NCBI GenBank assembly: GCA_030430575.1
Contig: JAUIKF010000007.1
Coordinates: forward strand, 1 to 64,000
Direction of reading: 5' to 3'
Source: Bacteroidia bacterium
Lineage (GTDB): Bacteria; Bacteroidota; Bacteroidia; J057
DNA: 64,000 bases
The position numbers and the translations under genes were made by a program. Position 1 is the first letter of the stretch. Every line of letters begins with the position of its first letter. The notes beneath the pieces were generated by a model. That model had not been told where the DNA came from. It saw only the letters and a list, made by a program, of their open reading frames with translations, and did not search any database. Of the stretch, positions 49,899 to 59,503 are shown piece by piece.

Positions 49899-52877
49899 AT
49901 GTCTACTTTTAACATATACCTCAAATGCTTCTTAGGTTGCCTGCTCGGCCTGATGCTGGGGATGACGGCCTTACAGGCCTCCAGCCACCGAGAAGCGCCC
50001 CTCATCGCGGATGATCCGCTGGCAGACAATACAGACTTGTATGCATTCCGTTCACCAGATGATCCCAATACGATCACCATCATCGCTAACTACGTGCCTT
50101 TACAGCTCCCACATGGCGGGCCTAACTATTATCAATTTGGTGAAAACATCCGCTACGAAATACACATTGACAATGATGTGTCAACTACTGGCGACGATAT
50201 CATCTATCGTTTTACCTTCCAGCAGACCAATGGCGACCCTACTACTTTTTTCAACATTCGCCTAGGTCAAGAAAACCTGAAGACGACCTATACCCTAGAA
50301 CGTTCTGTCAATGGCGGCAGCACGTGGCAAACGGTGGTTTCTAATGGCACTGTGCCTCCTCCGAATATTGGTGCTCGCTCTATTGGCATCCCTGTGGTAG
50401 GATTAGGAACTACATACGAAACCCTTTTTACCTCCGCGATTACCACCGCTACTTCTGGTGAAAGTGTCTTTTGTGGGCCTGCTGATGATCCCTTCTTCGT
50501 GGACCTTGGGGGCGTATTTGACCTCGGCGATATGCCTCGCCAGAATGGTGCTCCCCGTGACGGCGTCGCCTGTCACAATGTAAGCGTGATCGCGATCAAA
50601 GTGCCCATTTCTACTTTGCAGAAAGATGGGAAAAGTGTTTCTCAAGCGGCCAATATCCTCGATTCTGACTTTGTGATTGGCGTGTGGGCATCTGCCTCAC
50701 GTCAGCAAATCAAGACGCTGAGTAGTACAGCTGCGCCTGCCTATTCTGGCAACTGGGTGCAAGTATCCCGCCTCGGCATGCCATTGACCAATGAAGCCGT
50801 CATTCCTATCGGCGCTAAGGATGACTGGAATGCGCGCACGCCTTATAACGAGAACCCCGCACACTTTGAATATTTCTACAATCCTGAACTAGGACTTTAT
50901 ATGGACGATAGCCTATTTGGCGGTGCAGTTCCTGCATTTGCTCCGCTACGCATCCAGCGCAATTCGCTCCAGGCTTTTGACTTTGGCAATGGCCAGGATG
51001 GCCTCTTTGGGCTGAAAGGAAGCCCTGCGGTAGCTGGTACGGCTTTGGATGACGCTGTTTTTGGTACGCTCTTGCTTCCAGCAGCAGGTAAGCCTCGCTC
51101 TGTAGACCTCTGGCCTGCTTTCCATACAGGCGTCCCGAATGTGGTCCCTTACCAATTGGCTACTGGCAAAGGTGGCAATCCTTTGGCCGCTGGAAAACCC
51201 TTCGTCAACAATTTTCTCCCCAACGGCGGCGACATGCTCCGCCTCAACATGGCCGTGCCCGTCACGCCCAGAAACCACGCGCAATTCAGTACGATGGGCC
51301 TTATCAACGCCGCTGTATTAGGCCTTACAGACCCTACCTACAATGGCAGTACTGCCCTTCAGTGGATTCCCAATATGGATGGCTTTCCCAACGGCAGGCG
51401 TTTGGAAGATGATGTAACGCGCATAGAGCTGCAAGCGGTAAGTGGAGTAGTGCTCGCGGCGATTGGCCTTTGGTATGACGACTATACCGCTGGTGGTGCC
51501 AATCCAGTGACGCAAGACCTCGTGGATGTATTGACCTATACCACTGGCGTAGAAGCCAATGATACAACCTTCCGCAGCAGTTTCCCTTATGTACAGCTTC
51601 CATGGGCGGGTGATAATGGCAAATGTAGTGGCGCACCTGTCACCTATATTCAGCCAGCCGTTTTGGCACCAACCCCATTTGTAGAGCAAATTTGTACCCT
51701 TGATAATTTTGCACCAGGAGAGTTTGCTGTGTTCCTGAATAATATTCCCGGCGCAGCAGGACCTAAATACACCTTTGATGCAAATGGAGGTGAATTGAAG
51801 ACGTTTGACAATGGTACCGCGCATCTGACTGGACGTATAGAGATGAATGCCAACCCAACGTTCCAGTGGGATGTGGATGTGTGGCTCATCAATAAGCGTG
51901 ACTGGGCTGCCTGGAGTGCGCTTGGCAGAACCTATAAAGGAGGCAAACCAGCCGCAGTCAACAACCACATGAATTGGGATTATTATGAAATTGACAATAC
52001 GCGTGCGACGATGACAGGGGCAGGTGGGTTTGCAGGACAATCATTGATCCTGGCACATAGTCCCCTCAATTATAATTATGGTTTTCAGGTAGGATTTGGG
52101 GCCAATGATAAGAATGCAGCCTTTGGTGCATCTGCATGGTTCTACTTCAATGGATCTTATGTAGGCCAAGGTGACTTCAACGTCAATGCATCCTGTGGAG
52201 GCGTTACGCCAATTGTACAAGGCAAAGTTATGCTCCAAGGCGCTTATGACCCTGCTACGCATCAGATGCGCAATCAGCTCAATGCACAAGGTGCTTTACC
52301 ACTGCTACAGCCTTACGGCCAAGGTGGCTACCAATACAATGGCTTTGAGCCTGTAGGTAGTATTCCTTCTCCTGAAGTGGTCGACTGGGTACTAGTTCAG
52401 CTTCGTGATCCACAGACGCCTACGACGGTCTTGGCTGAAAAAGCAGCCTTTGTCACCCGTGATGGCGACCTTATGGACCTCAATGGACAGTTAGGTGTGG
52501 CGATAGATCCAGGAACAGCTACAAGCTTTTACCTCGCGATATGCCACCGCAATCACCTCGATGTCATGAGTGCAACAAGCGTGAATACGGCCCAACATAT
52601 CACTTTCGATTTCACGGACGTGAACAACCTCTATGTAGATGCGACCATTACGAATCCACCTGCGGTGCAGATTGATCAGAATGGCGTGTATGGGTTGATG
52701 AAAGGAGATTCGGATGAAAATGGGCAAATCAACCAGCAAGATGTCAGCCGAGTAGTCAGTGCCTATTTCTCTCGCGGAAACCAAAGCACAGACGTGGACC
52801 TCAACGGTCTCACGAATGCATCTGATGCGCAGAAAACGCAACCGAATCAGTCGGCGAGTAGCCATTTGCCTAAGTAG
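49899..52877 (+). CDS. DUF4331 protein with C-terminal extension and dockerin-like tail
   Basis: The 992-residue protein has a signal peptide (cleavage near LQAS) and a DUF4331 domain to about residue 565, highly similar to the upstream paralogue. About 350 residues of beta-rich sequence follow. The tail has two EF-hand-like loops of dockerin type I style ('KGDSDENGQINQQDVSRVVSAYF', 'TDVDLNGLTNASDAQ'). The ATG at 49899 is preferred over a TTG at 49869. The tail suggests docking to a partner, perhaps the next gene product. Confidence 0.85.
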   Translation: MSTFNIYLKCFLGCLLGLMLGMTALQASSHREAPLIADDPLADNTDLYAFRSPDDPNTITIIANYVPLQLPHGGPNYYQFGENIRYEIHIDNDVSTTGDDIIYRFTFQQTNGDPTTFFNIRLGQENLKTTYTLERSVNGGSTWQTVVSNGTVPPPNIGARSIGIPVVGLGTTYETLFTSAITTATSGESVFCGPADDPFFVDLGGVFDLGDMPRQNGAPRDGVACHNVSVIAIKVPISTLQKDGKSVSQAANILDSDFVIGVWASASRQQIKTLSSTAAPAYSGNWVQVSRLGMPLTNEAVIPIGAKDDWNARTPYNENPAHFEYFYNPELGLYMDDSLFGGAVPAFAPLRIQRNSLQAFDFGNGQDGLFGLKGSPAVAGTALDDAVFGTLLLPAAGKPRSVDLWPAFHTGVPNVVPYQLATGKGGNPLAAGKPFVNNFLPNGGDMLRLNMAVPVTPRNHAQFSTMGLINAAVLGLTDPTYNGSTALQWIPNMDGFPNGRRLEDDVTRIELQAVSGVVLAAIGLWYDDYTAGGANPVTQDLVDVLTYTTGVEANDTTFRSSFPYVQLPWAGDNGKCSGAPVTYIQPAVLAPTPFVEQICTLDNFAPGEFAVFLNNIPGAAGPKYTFDANGGELKTFDNGTAHLTGRIEMNANPTFQWDVDVWLINKRDWAAWSALGRTYKGGKPAAVNNHMNWDYYEIDNTRATMTGAGGFAGQSLILAHSPLNYNYGFQVGFGANDKNAAFGASAWFYFNGSYVGQGDFNVNASCGGVTPIVQGKVMLQGAYDPATHQMRNQLNAQGALPLLQPYGQGGYQYNGFEPVGSIPSPEVVDWVLVQLRDPQTPTTVLAEKAAFVTRDGDLMDLNGQLGVAIDPGTATSFYLAICHRNHLDVMSATSVNTAQHITFDFTDVNNLYVDATITNPPAVQIDQNGVYGLMKGDSDENGQINQQDVSRVVSAYFSRGNQSTDVDLNGLTNASDAQKTQPNQSASSHLPK

Positions 52878-52884
52878 GAGAATT

Positions 52885-52974
52885 AGTGATTATTGATTGA
52901 TAAATTATTGATTATCAGTCAGGTAAATAATAATCGCCCAATCAATAATCACTCAATTATTAATTAATCAATTA
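52885..52974. repeat. Inverted repeat, AGTGATTATTGATT family
   Basis: The 14-bp arms 52885-52898 and 52940-52953 are perfect reverse complements. Surrounding ATTGATTAATAATT words lengthen the pairing up to 52974, nine bases before the next start codon. Confidence 0.75.
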
Positions 52975-52982
52975 AAGAACTC

Positions 52983-54062
52983 ATGAAAAATATATATATC
53001 ACCCTCCTCTGCCTTGGCTTTGCCTTGAGCCTACAGGCCCAAACAGCGGCCAAACTGACCTATCAGGTCGTGAAGGGAGCCAAGGACACCATTTTGGTCT
53101 ATGGCCAAAGCCATACGACCAGTTCGGTCGAGATCAATTCCCTTACTACCAGCATTCTCTATGACCAAGACGCCGTTTTTGAAGGCTACCAGTCTACGTT
53201 GACTGCTGCTTGGGGAACTACGGGCGAAAATCAGCAAGCTGATCAAGCCATCTCTAAGACCTACAACGGTCACACTTTTTCCAAAGCCTGGAACTACGGG
53301 ATTGCTGCTCTTGCCAATACCAGTATCCAGCTACCTCCTAGTTCTGACCCTAGCCGCTTGCTCTTCAAAGTATGGTTTGACGTGACCAATGGTTCTGACT
53401 TCTACTTAGAGGACTTTGTAGAAAGTGCCGAGATGAATGAACTCACAGGTGGAAATGACGTGGCGGCGGTTTCGTACCAAATTACCTCACCAGGTGGCCA
53501 ACTCCCTGTAGAACTCCTGAATTTCGAAGCGAATGTAGTGGATCAAACCGTGGAATTGGATTGGACTACAGCAGTGGAGGTAAACAATGCAGGTTTTGAG
53601 GTCGAGCGCAGTTTGGATGCCTTTGCATTCTCCTCTATCGGATGGGTAGAAGGTGCTGGGACAAACACCCAAGGCCATTCCTATCGCTATATCGACAGAA
53701 ACTTGATCCCTGGCAGGACCTATTACTACCGCCTCCGTCAGGTAGACACAGATGGACAATACACTTATTCAAATACGATGGAAGCACACCTATCAACTGG
53801 ACAAAACTTATTTATCAGCAACTGTTTTCCCAACCCCGCCCCTGGCTACAGTCAAGTGAAGTTGGCAACGGCTACGAATTGCAAGGTCGAATGGCGGCTT
53901 TACAATGGCTTAGGACATGTCCTTCAGGCAGGCCGATTAGCCATTGCAGCAGATGCCTCACAGACTTTTGATATCCCCCTAAGTGGCTTAGCCACAGGTA
54001 CATATATCGTTCAGTTTGCTTGCGAAGGCAGACTTGAAACACGAAGACTTATCGTTCTTTAA
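52983..54062 (+). CDS. Secreted protein with possible cohesin-like domain and T9SS sorting domain
   Basis: The 359-residue protein has a signal peptide (cleavage after LQAQ). Residues ~20-165 form a beta domain with 'SVEINSLTTSILYDQDAVFEGYQS', recalling cohesin-type or carbohydrate-binding folds (inference). A fibronectin-like segment follows ('LDWTTAVEVNNAGFEVERS', 'YYRLRQVDTDGQYTYSN'), which is very common just before T9SS tails. The type A sorting domain ends 'GTYIVQFAC...RRLIVL'. It follows the dockerin-tailed DUF4331 gene by 105 bp. Confidence 0.78.
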   Translation: MKNIYITLLCLGFALSLQAQTAAKLTYQVVKGAKDTILVYGQSHTTSSVEINSLTTSILYDQDAVFEGYQSTLTAAWGTTGENQQADQAISKTYNGHTFSKAWNYGIAALANTSIQLPPSSDPSRLLFKVWFDVTNGSDFYLEDFVESAEMNELTGGNDVAAVSYQITSPGGQLPVELLNFEANVVDQTVELDWTTAVEVNNAGFEVERSLDAFAFSSIGWVEGAGTNTQGHSYRYIDRNLIPGRTYYYRLRQVDTDGQYTYSNTMEAHLSTGQNLFISNCFPNPAPGYSQVKLATATNCKVEWRLYNGLGHVLQAGRLAIAADASQTFDIPLSGLATGTYIVQFACEGRLETRRLIVL

Positions 54063-54100
54063 CTAACTCAAAGGCGAGTTGTGAGTTGCTGGGGATGGGG

Positions 54101-54225
54101 GGAGATTATTGATTAGAGATTGATAGATTATTGATCAATAATTTTCCTCCTGTCCCCGCATTTTTTGCCCACAACCATTGCCACTAAAATTGAATCATAT
54201 AAGGCATTTAAGTTCATATAAGGTT
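54101..54225. repeat. ATTATTGATCAATAAT palindrome and CATATAAGGCAT words
   Basis: 54127-54142 is a perfect 16-bp palindrome inside GATTATTGATTAGAGATTG words. 54191-54225 carries CATATAAGGCATTTAAG and TTCATATAAGG, the words that form the inverted repeat at 62650-62726. Confidence 0.65.
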
Positions 54226-54288
54226 CTAACAAATTTTTCAGCCTTCATCATTCATACTTCATAATTTCTACTCACAACTTTTCCTATT

Positions 54289-55515
54289 ATGAAATTGCCA
54301 ATCTTTCTAACCCTCATTTTCGTCATGCTCCTCTCTCAGGCTTGCATGCGTCACTCAGACAACAATACTGCTGCTACACAAGCAGAAACCACCGTAGAAT
54401 TGCCCGATTTGCTCAAGCGTACCAAAGGAGTAGGCACCGCTGAAGAGCAAGCCCTTGCGACCTCTCGTTATGGAGAAATCACCACAGAAATCAGCAAAGA
54501 TCCGAAGGCTGCCAAGCCACGCTTACAGTTAGCGGAGCTTTTCATGTGGGAAGCGCGGATCACCGGCGAACACGGACATTACTACCCAGCAGCGCTGGAA
54601 ATGATTGAAAGTGTCTTGACACAGAACCCCACGCCAGATGAGACCTTCCAGGCTCTTTCTTACAAAGCATCCGTTCTACTTTCCCTTCACGAATTTGGGC
54701 AAGCGCTCAAAGTAGCCGAAAAGGCAGTAGCCTTAAACCCTTACAACGCCCAGATATATGGCGCTTTGGTTGATGCCCATGTTGAACTAGGGCAGTACAC
54801 GAAGGCCGTCGAAATGGCCGACAAGATGGTCTCAATCCGCCCTGACTTACGCAGCTATTCACGCATTTCCTATCTCCGTGAGATTCACGGGCAGGTAGAT
54901 GGCGCCATTGAAGCCATGGAAATGGCCGTAAAAGCTGGCCTTCCAGGCACGGAAGAGGCGGCTTGGGCGCGCCTTACCCTAGGAGAACTTTTTGCCCGAT
55001 ATGACCAACCAGATAAAGCGTTGGAACAATACCAGCGCATCCTCGCTGAGCGCCCAGGCTATCCTTTCGCGATCGCTGCGATGGCTGACCTTGCCGCTGA
55101 TGCTGGTGAACACGCCAAAGCCGAGAAATTACTCAAAGAAGCGATTGCTTTGATTCCCGAAGTTGGGTTTTATCACCAGTTAGCGGAATTGTATGGGAAA
55201 ATGGAACGGACGAAAGAAAAAGATGCCTTGGTCGCTGAAATGCTGGTCATGCTGGCAGATGACGAAGCCAGTGGCCATAAGATGGGCCTCGAATATGCAA
55301 GCCTTCATATTGAATTGACGAATGATTACAATAAGGCGCTCGAATATGCCCAGGCAGAATATCAGGCACGTCCAGAAAACATTGATGTCAATAAAGTGTT
55401 GGCTAATGTATACCTGAAACTCAACCAACCAGAAGAGGCTCAGGCCTACCTAAAGCGTGCCAAAGTCACACAATCCCAAGACCCAGAACTTGCTCGGATG
55501 GATAGCTTGTTTTAA
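54289..55515 (+). CDS. TPR-repeat lipoprotein
   Basis: The 408-residue lipoprotein has lipobox 'LLSQAC' (Cys19). The mature part is a run of TPR units ('FGQALKVAEKAVALNPYNAQIYGALVDAHVELGQYTKAVEMADKMV', 'YDQPDKALEQYQRILAERPGYPFAIAAMADLAADAGEHAKAEKLL', 'YNKALEYAQAEYQARPENIDVNKVLANVYLKLNQPEEAQAYL'). TPRs are protein-binding scaffolds. Its position between DUF4331/T9SS genes and a TonB-dependent receptor suggests a periplasmic or outer-membrane partner of that cluster. Confidence 0.85.
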   Translation: MKLPIFLTLIFVMLLSQACMRHSDNNTAATQAETTVELPDLLKRTKGVGTAEEQALATSRYGEITTEISKDPKAAKPRLQLAELFMWEARITGEHGHYYPAALEMIESVLTQNPTPDETFQALSYKASVLLSLHEFGQALKVAEKAVALNPYNAQIYGALVDAHVELGQYTKAVEMADKMVSIRPDLRSYSRISYLREIHGQVDGAIEAMEMAVKAGLPGTEEAAWARLTLGELFARYDQPDKALEQYQRILAERPGYPFAIAAMADLAADAGEHAKAEKLLKEAIALIPEVGFYHQLAELYGKMERTKEKDALVAEMLVMLADDEASGHKMGLEYASLHIELTNDYNKALEYAQAEYQARPENIDVNKVLANVYLKLNQPEEAQAYLKRAKVTQSQDPELARMDSLF

Positions 55516-55524
55516 CAAGGAAAT

Positions 55525-55660
55525 AATTTTGAATGATTGAATGATTAATTTTGAATAAAAGCGTATTGACATAGCTTGAACTTTATTCAACATTCAAAAT
55601 TCACTCATTCAAAATTCACCCATTCCCCATTCAAAATTCACTCATTCAACATTCAACATT
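55525..55660. repeat. Inverted repeat plus tandem CATTCAAAATTCACT words
   Basis: The left arm 55525-55559 (AATTTTGAATGATTGAATG...) pairs imperfectly with 55582-55616. The right side continues as a tandem of TTCAAAATTCACTCATT to 55660, close to the TonB receptor start at 55675. Confidence 0.7.
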
Positions 55661-55674
55661 AACTCGAATCTCTC

Positions 55675-57930
55675 ATGCTCCGCTATATTCTCACAATCGC
55701 CATTTGCCTATTGTTCACCGTTGCTCATGCACATGAATACGCCATCCAAGGTCAACTAGTAGACCAAGATGAAGGAAGACCCTTGGAAGGGGTACAAGTC
55801 GTCTTGATGACTTTGCAAAAGATGACCTTCAGTGATGCCCTCGGCAGGTACCAGTTTGATCAATTGGACAGAGGTACCTATCAACTTTGCTTCAAAACAC
55901 CTGGTTATCAACAAGATACGATCATTGTTGACTTGGCAGAAAATAAGACCGAAAAGGTAGTCAACCGTTTGCTCATCAGCCCTTTGGAGCTGCCAGAATT
56001 GACCATCACTGCCAACAAACCGCAAGAACTGACCCGTGTCAGTGGGCTGGACTTACAGCTCCGCAACATGAGCTCTTCTCAGGACGCCCTGCAAGTAGTG
56101 CCAGGGCTATTCATCGCGCAGCATGCGGGAGGAGGAAAAGCTGAGCAGATCTTTCTGCGGGGATTTGACCTGGACCACGGGACAGATTTGCAGATTGCAG
56201 TGGACGGAACGCCTGTGAATATGGTGTCTCATGCCCACGGACAAGGTTATTCAGATTTACATTTTCTGATTCCCGAATTGATAGAGCAAGTGGTCTTTGA
56301 AAAAGGGCCGCATCAGGCGGAAAAAGGAAATTTTGCGACGGCAGGAGCCGTAGACTTCAAAACAAAGGTGAGGTTGGATAAAAGCCTGGTGAAGCTGGAA
56401 GGCGGCCAGTTTGGTACCTTCCGCGGAGTTGGGCTTTTTGATATTCCTCTTTCTAAAAATAAACGCAATAGCGCCTATATCGCCACAGAATATGTTGGGA
56501 CAGAAGGCTATTTCGAAAGTCCTCAGGATTTTCAGCGGATGAATGTGTTGGGGAAATACAATGGGTTTATTGGCGAAAAAATGTTGCTTACGGCTACAGC
56601 TTCAACCTTTTGGAGCCGATGGAATGCTTCTGGACAGATTCCTGTCCGCGCCATTGAGTCGGGCCTGATCACCCGATGGGGAGCCATCGACGACACCGAA
56701 GGCGGCGAAGTATCTCGCTCACAAGTCAATCTGCAATTGACCCAAACCCTCCCCAATAAAGGCACGATTCGCAGCCAATTGTACTACATCCGCGCGGGAT
56801 TCGAATTGTATTCCAATTTTACCTTCTTCCTCGAAGATAGCGTCAATAGCGACCAGATTCGTCAAAAGGAAATGCGAGATATATTGGGCGCAGCAGTGAC
56901 CTACACCCAGCCGCATAAGCTGCTGAACCTAAATGCCGTTACCACTACAGGCCTTCGACTTCGTCACGATGCCGTGCAAGACAATGAATTGTCCCATACC
57001 CTGAAGCGCACGGAGGTATTGGAACGCCTCATGCTCGGCGACGTCAATGAAACACATATCGGCGCCTTTGCGCAAGAAGCCCTAGAACTGGGCAATCGCT
57101 GGAACCTTACGGCAGGCTTCCGTGTGGACCATTTCCAGTTTGGTTACCTCGACCAGCTAGAGCCCAATCCGCAGAATAAACGCCTTCAGCGGACACTGGT
57201 CAGCCCCAAACTGAACCTCAGCTTTCAGCCCAGTAAGCAATGGCAACTATTTGCCAAGGCAGGAACTGGCTTTCACTCCAATGACAGCCGCGCCATCATC
57301 TCTCGCCAAAACGAAGAAGTGGTCCCTCGTGGCTATGGTACTGATCTGGGCGTGAAGTTTCGCCCTACGAAGCGCTTGTTTATGCAAGCGACACTTTGGG
57401 GCTTGAAGATGGACCAAGAACTGGTCTATGTGGGGGATGCGGGCATCGTGGAGGCCAGTGGCGAGACGCGTCGCTTAGGCGTGGAATGGTCTATCCGTTG
57501 GCAAATGAGCAAGTATTTATGGCTTGATGGAGACGTGAATTATACAGATGCCAAGGCGAGAGATGCCGCTTCAGGTGAAAACTATCTTCCCTTAGCGCCG
57601 AGCCTTAGCAGTACAGGTGGGCTTACCTTTAAAGGAGAGGGCCAGCCGTGGTCTGTCAGTTTGCGGTATCGCTACCTGGGCGACCGCCCAGCCAATGAAG
57701 ATTATAGCCTAACCGCCGAAGGCTATTTGCTCTGTGACCTCGTGACTAGCTATCAGTGGCGCCAGTTTGAGGTAGGGGTTTCTGTGCAAAATATCTTCAA
57801 CACCGAATGGCGCGAAGCGCAATTTGAAACGACTTCACGCTTGCGAGGTGAGGTGGAACCAGTGACCGAAATTCACTTTACCCCTGGCACTCCTTTCTTC
57901 GCTAGGGCACATGTGGCCGTTAGGTTTTAA
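55675..57930 (+). CDS. TonB-dependent outer-membrane receptor
   Basis: The 751-residue receptor has a signal peptide (cleavage after AHA). An N-terminal carboxypeptidase-regulatory-like beta sandwich (~24-105; 'IQGQLVDQDEGRPLEGVQVVLM') is followed by a plug domain ('LQVVPGLFIAQHAGGGKAEQIFLRGFDLDHGTDLQIAVDGTPVNMVSHAHGQGY') and a 22-strand-type barrel ending in Phe ('PFFARAHVAVRF'). It imports an unknown ligand using TonB energy. No SusD partner follows, so it is not a standard SusCD pair. The cluster with DUF4331 and TPR proteins suggests a shared substrate. Confidence 0.93.
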   Translation: MLRYILTIAICLLFTVAHAHEYAIQGQLVDQDEGRPLEGVQVVLMTLQKMTFSDALGRYQFDQLDRGTYQLCFKTPGYQQDTIIVDLAENKTEKVVNRLLISPLELPELTITANKPQELTRVSGLDLQLRNMSSSQDALQVVPGLFIAQHAGGGKAEQIFLRGFDLDHGTDLQIAVDGTPVNMVSHAHGQGYSDLHFLIPELIEQVVFEKGPHQAEKGNFATAGAVDFKTKVRLDKSLVKLEGGQFGTFRGVGLFDIPLSKNKRNSAYIATEYVGTEGYFESPQDFQRMNVLGKYNGFIGEKMLLTATASTFWSRWNASGQIPVRAIESGLITRWGAIDDTEGGEVSRSQVNLQLTQTLPNKGTIRSQLYYIRAGFELYSNFTFFLEDSVNSDQIRQKEMRDILGAAVTYTQPHKLLNLNAVTTTGLRLRHDAVQDNELSHTLKRTEVLERLMLGDVNETHIGAFAQEALELGNRWNLTAGFRVDHFQFGYLDQLEPNPQNKRLQRTLVSPKLNLSFQPSKQWQLFAKAGTGFHSNDSRAIISRQNEEVVPRGYGTDLGVKFRPTKRLFMQATLWGLKMDQELVYVGDAGIVEASGETRRLGVEWSIRWQMSKYLWLDGDVNYTDAKARDAASGENYLPLAPSLSSTGGLTFKGEGQPWSVSLRYRYLGDRPANEDYSLTAEGYLLCDLVTSYQWRQFEVGVSVQNIFNTEWREAQFETTSRLRGEVEPVTEIHFTPGTPFFARAHVAVRF

Positions 57931-57945
57931 CAAATTATTGATTGA

Positions 57946-58017
57946 ATGATTATTAATGATAAATTGAAGATTGATTGGTAGACATTATTCAATCAATCTT
58001 CAATCATTAATAATCAT
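57946..58017. repeat. 28-bp inverted repeat between the TonB receptor and lipoprotein genes
   Basis: The right arm 57990-58017 is the exact reverse complement of the left arm 57946-57977 except for a 4-nt insertion in the left arm. It ends ten bases before the next ATG, so the hairpin would sit at the ribosome-binding region. Confidence 0.85.
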
Positions 58018-58026
58018 ACTTTCCCC

Positions 58027-58632
58027 ATGCGCTTGTTTAGTTTATTGTTTATTAGCCTCCTTTTCCTTTTTGCCTGCAATCCCCAAAAACAGACCCAGCA
58101 AGAGCAAGCAGAATCTATTCCTGACGACCCAGATACTGTTGCTGTTTCGCCTGAACCCGCGGCTCAACCTGCTAAGCAGATTTATCGAGTAGAGACACCC
58201 TTTGGCTTCTCCAGTGCTGAAAGTTTTGATAAATTTGGTCTAGTGGTAATGGGGCAAAATATCTTTGATGCCACGGCGACCTTCACTGTGACTACTGCTG
58301 ATGGTACAGAGCTATATCGAGAGGAATTCCCCACCACGGACTTGATAGACCCTAGTTTTCTGGGAGATCGCGACACTCCTCCGACGGATAAAGAGCGAAA
58401 AGCCTATTTGGTCAAGCGGCTGAAAGAATTTTTTGGTGAATCCAATTTCTCCCAACCTGCGATAGGACCGCAAGATGAATTTGATGCATCGCGTTCTGAT
58501 AAGGCGATTTGGGATGAAATCGCTGCTGATCCTCAAAGCGCGGGTTTTTATTTCCTGATTGGCGACGAAGCCGCGAAGGAGATTGTATTTTCCAAACGGC
58601 AGGGAAAAGTGGTGGTGCTGAGGACGTGGTAG
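58027..58632 (+). CDS. Lipoprotein of unknown function
   Basis: The 201-residue protein has lipobox 'LFLFAC' (Cys17), a Gln/Glu/Pro-rich spacer (~20-50) and a ~150-residue folded part without a motif I know ('FGFSSAESFDKFGLVVMGQNIFDATATFTV', 'SAGFYFLIGDEAAKEIVFSKRQGKVVVLRTW'). It is the last same-strand gene of the DUF4331-TonB cluster. Function unknown. Confidence 0.75.
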   Translation: MRLFSLLFISLLFLFACNPQKQTQQEQAESIPDDPDTVAVSPEPAAQPAKQIYRVETPFGFSSAESFDKFGLVVMGQNIFDATATFTVTTADGTELYREEFPTTDLIDPSFLGDRDTPPTDKERKAYLVKRLKEFFGESNFSQPAIGPQDEFDASRSDKAIWDEIAADPQSAGFYFLIGDEAAKEIVFSKRQGKVVVLRTW

Positions 58633-58682
58633 GGGAGAACGTTTTATGTTCTAGGTTTTGGGTTTTACTTTCTTAGTTTATC

Positions 58683-59183
58683 CTAATTATTTTTCCTCGA
58701 CATCAACAGCAAATCAAGCATTTTCCTATTCACTTGAATAGCCTCTTTTTCAACACCATAGACTTCAAACCCCATTTTTTTGTATAAAGAGATTGCAGCT
58801 TCATTTCCTGCCATAACAGATAAGTTGACATGAAGCACACCTTCAATTTGGGAAATCTTATCCAAGGCTGTTTTTAGCAATAATGTGCCAATCCCTCTTC
58901 CTGCCATTTCAGGATGAACAAACATGCCTTTGATGGCTCCTTTATGGTGTAATTTGATGCGGTCATATCGTTCAAACCGGACAACGCCTACGAGGGAAAA
59001 ACCTTCAAAAGCACCTAGAATAAAGCTATCTGGGTGTGAGAGGAGGGAGGTAAATAATGCTTTTCGACCTGGGCGATCTTCTACATTGGTTGAAATAAAT
59101 CCTTCGGGAGAAGTATCTATGGCTAAATCTCGCAAGGCATAAAATGCATCATAATCTTGTTGGGCTAATTCACGGATGTCCAT
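58683..59183 (-). CDS. GNAT family N-acetyltransferase
   Basis: The 166-residue GNAT enzyme has 'MFVHPEMAGRGIGTLLLKTALDKI' (acetyl-CoA motif A) and 'LSVMAGNEAAISLYKKMGFEVYGVEKEAI' (motif B). Its ATG follows directly after the TAA of the preceding gene (TAAATG), indicating translational coupling. The target (an amine, ribosomal protein or antibiotic) cannot be read. Confidence 0.85.
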   Translation of the reverse strand: MDIRELAQQDYDAFYALRDLAIDTSPEGFISTNVEDRPGRKALFTSLLSHPDSFILGAFEGFSLVGVVRFERYDRIKLHHKGAIKGMFVHPEMAGRGIGTLLLKTALDKISQIEGVLHVNLSVMAGNEAAISLYKKMGFEVYGVEKEAIQVNRKMLDLLLMSRKNN

Positions 59184-59498
59184 TTATTCACAGATTTCAT
59201 CTACCCATTTCTGATCGATTTTCCCCAATTCATCTATATGAAAAACTGCGCCAATCACGCAGCCTTTTTCTCCAGTAGAATCGATCAAATAGCGGTAGTC
59301 AAAGCCCATATCTATGGGTTCACCTAGAAGGCTTTTTACCAAAGCTGTATCCGCATCAGAAGGTAGTAGTTCTACGATTTTCACAAGGCTTTTATAGTCT
59401 TCGTGAGCTTGGTAATGCTTACCTAGCTGCTTGAGTTGATGGGAGGTGCCGCAGCTGAGGAGGAGGAGGAGTAGGATGAATGGGAAGAAGGTTTTCAT
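59184..59498 (-). CDS. Small lipoprotein, possibly BamE/SmpA-like
   Basis: The 104-residue protein has lipobox 'LLLLSC' (Cys16). 'VKSLLGEPIDMGFDYRYLID' followed by 'KGCVIGAVFHIDELGKI' resembles the short SmpA/OmlA/BamE fold (LLGxP, then two strands), but it is short and the call is tentative. It abuts the acetyltransferase gene and lies 5 bp after a small membrane protein gene, so the three form one unit. Confidence 0.6.
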   Translation of the reverse strand: MKTFFPFILLLLLLSCGTSHQLKQLGKHYQAHEDYKSLVKIVELLPSDADTALVKSLLGEPIDMGFDYRYLIDSTGEKGCVIGAVFHIDELGKIDQKWVDEICE

Positions 59499-59503
59499 AA
59501 TAA

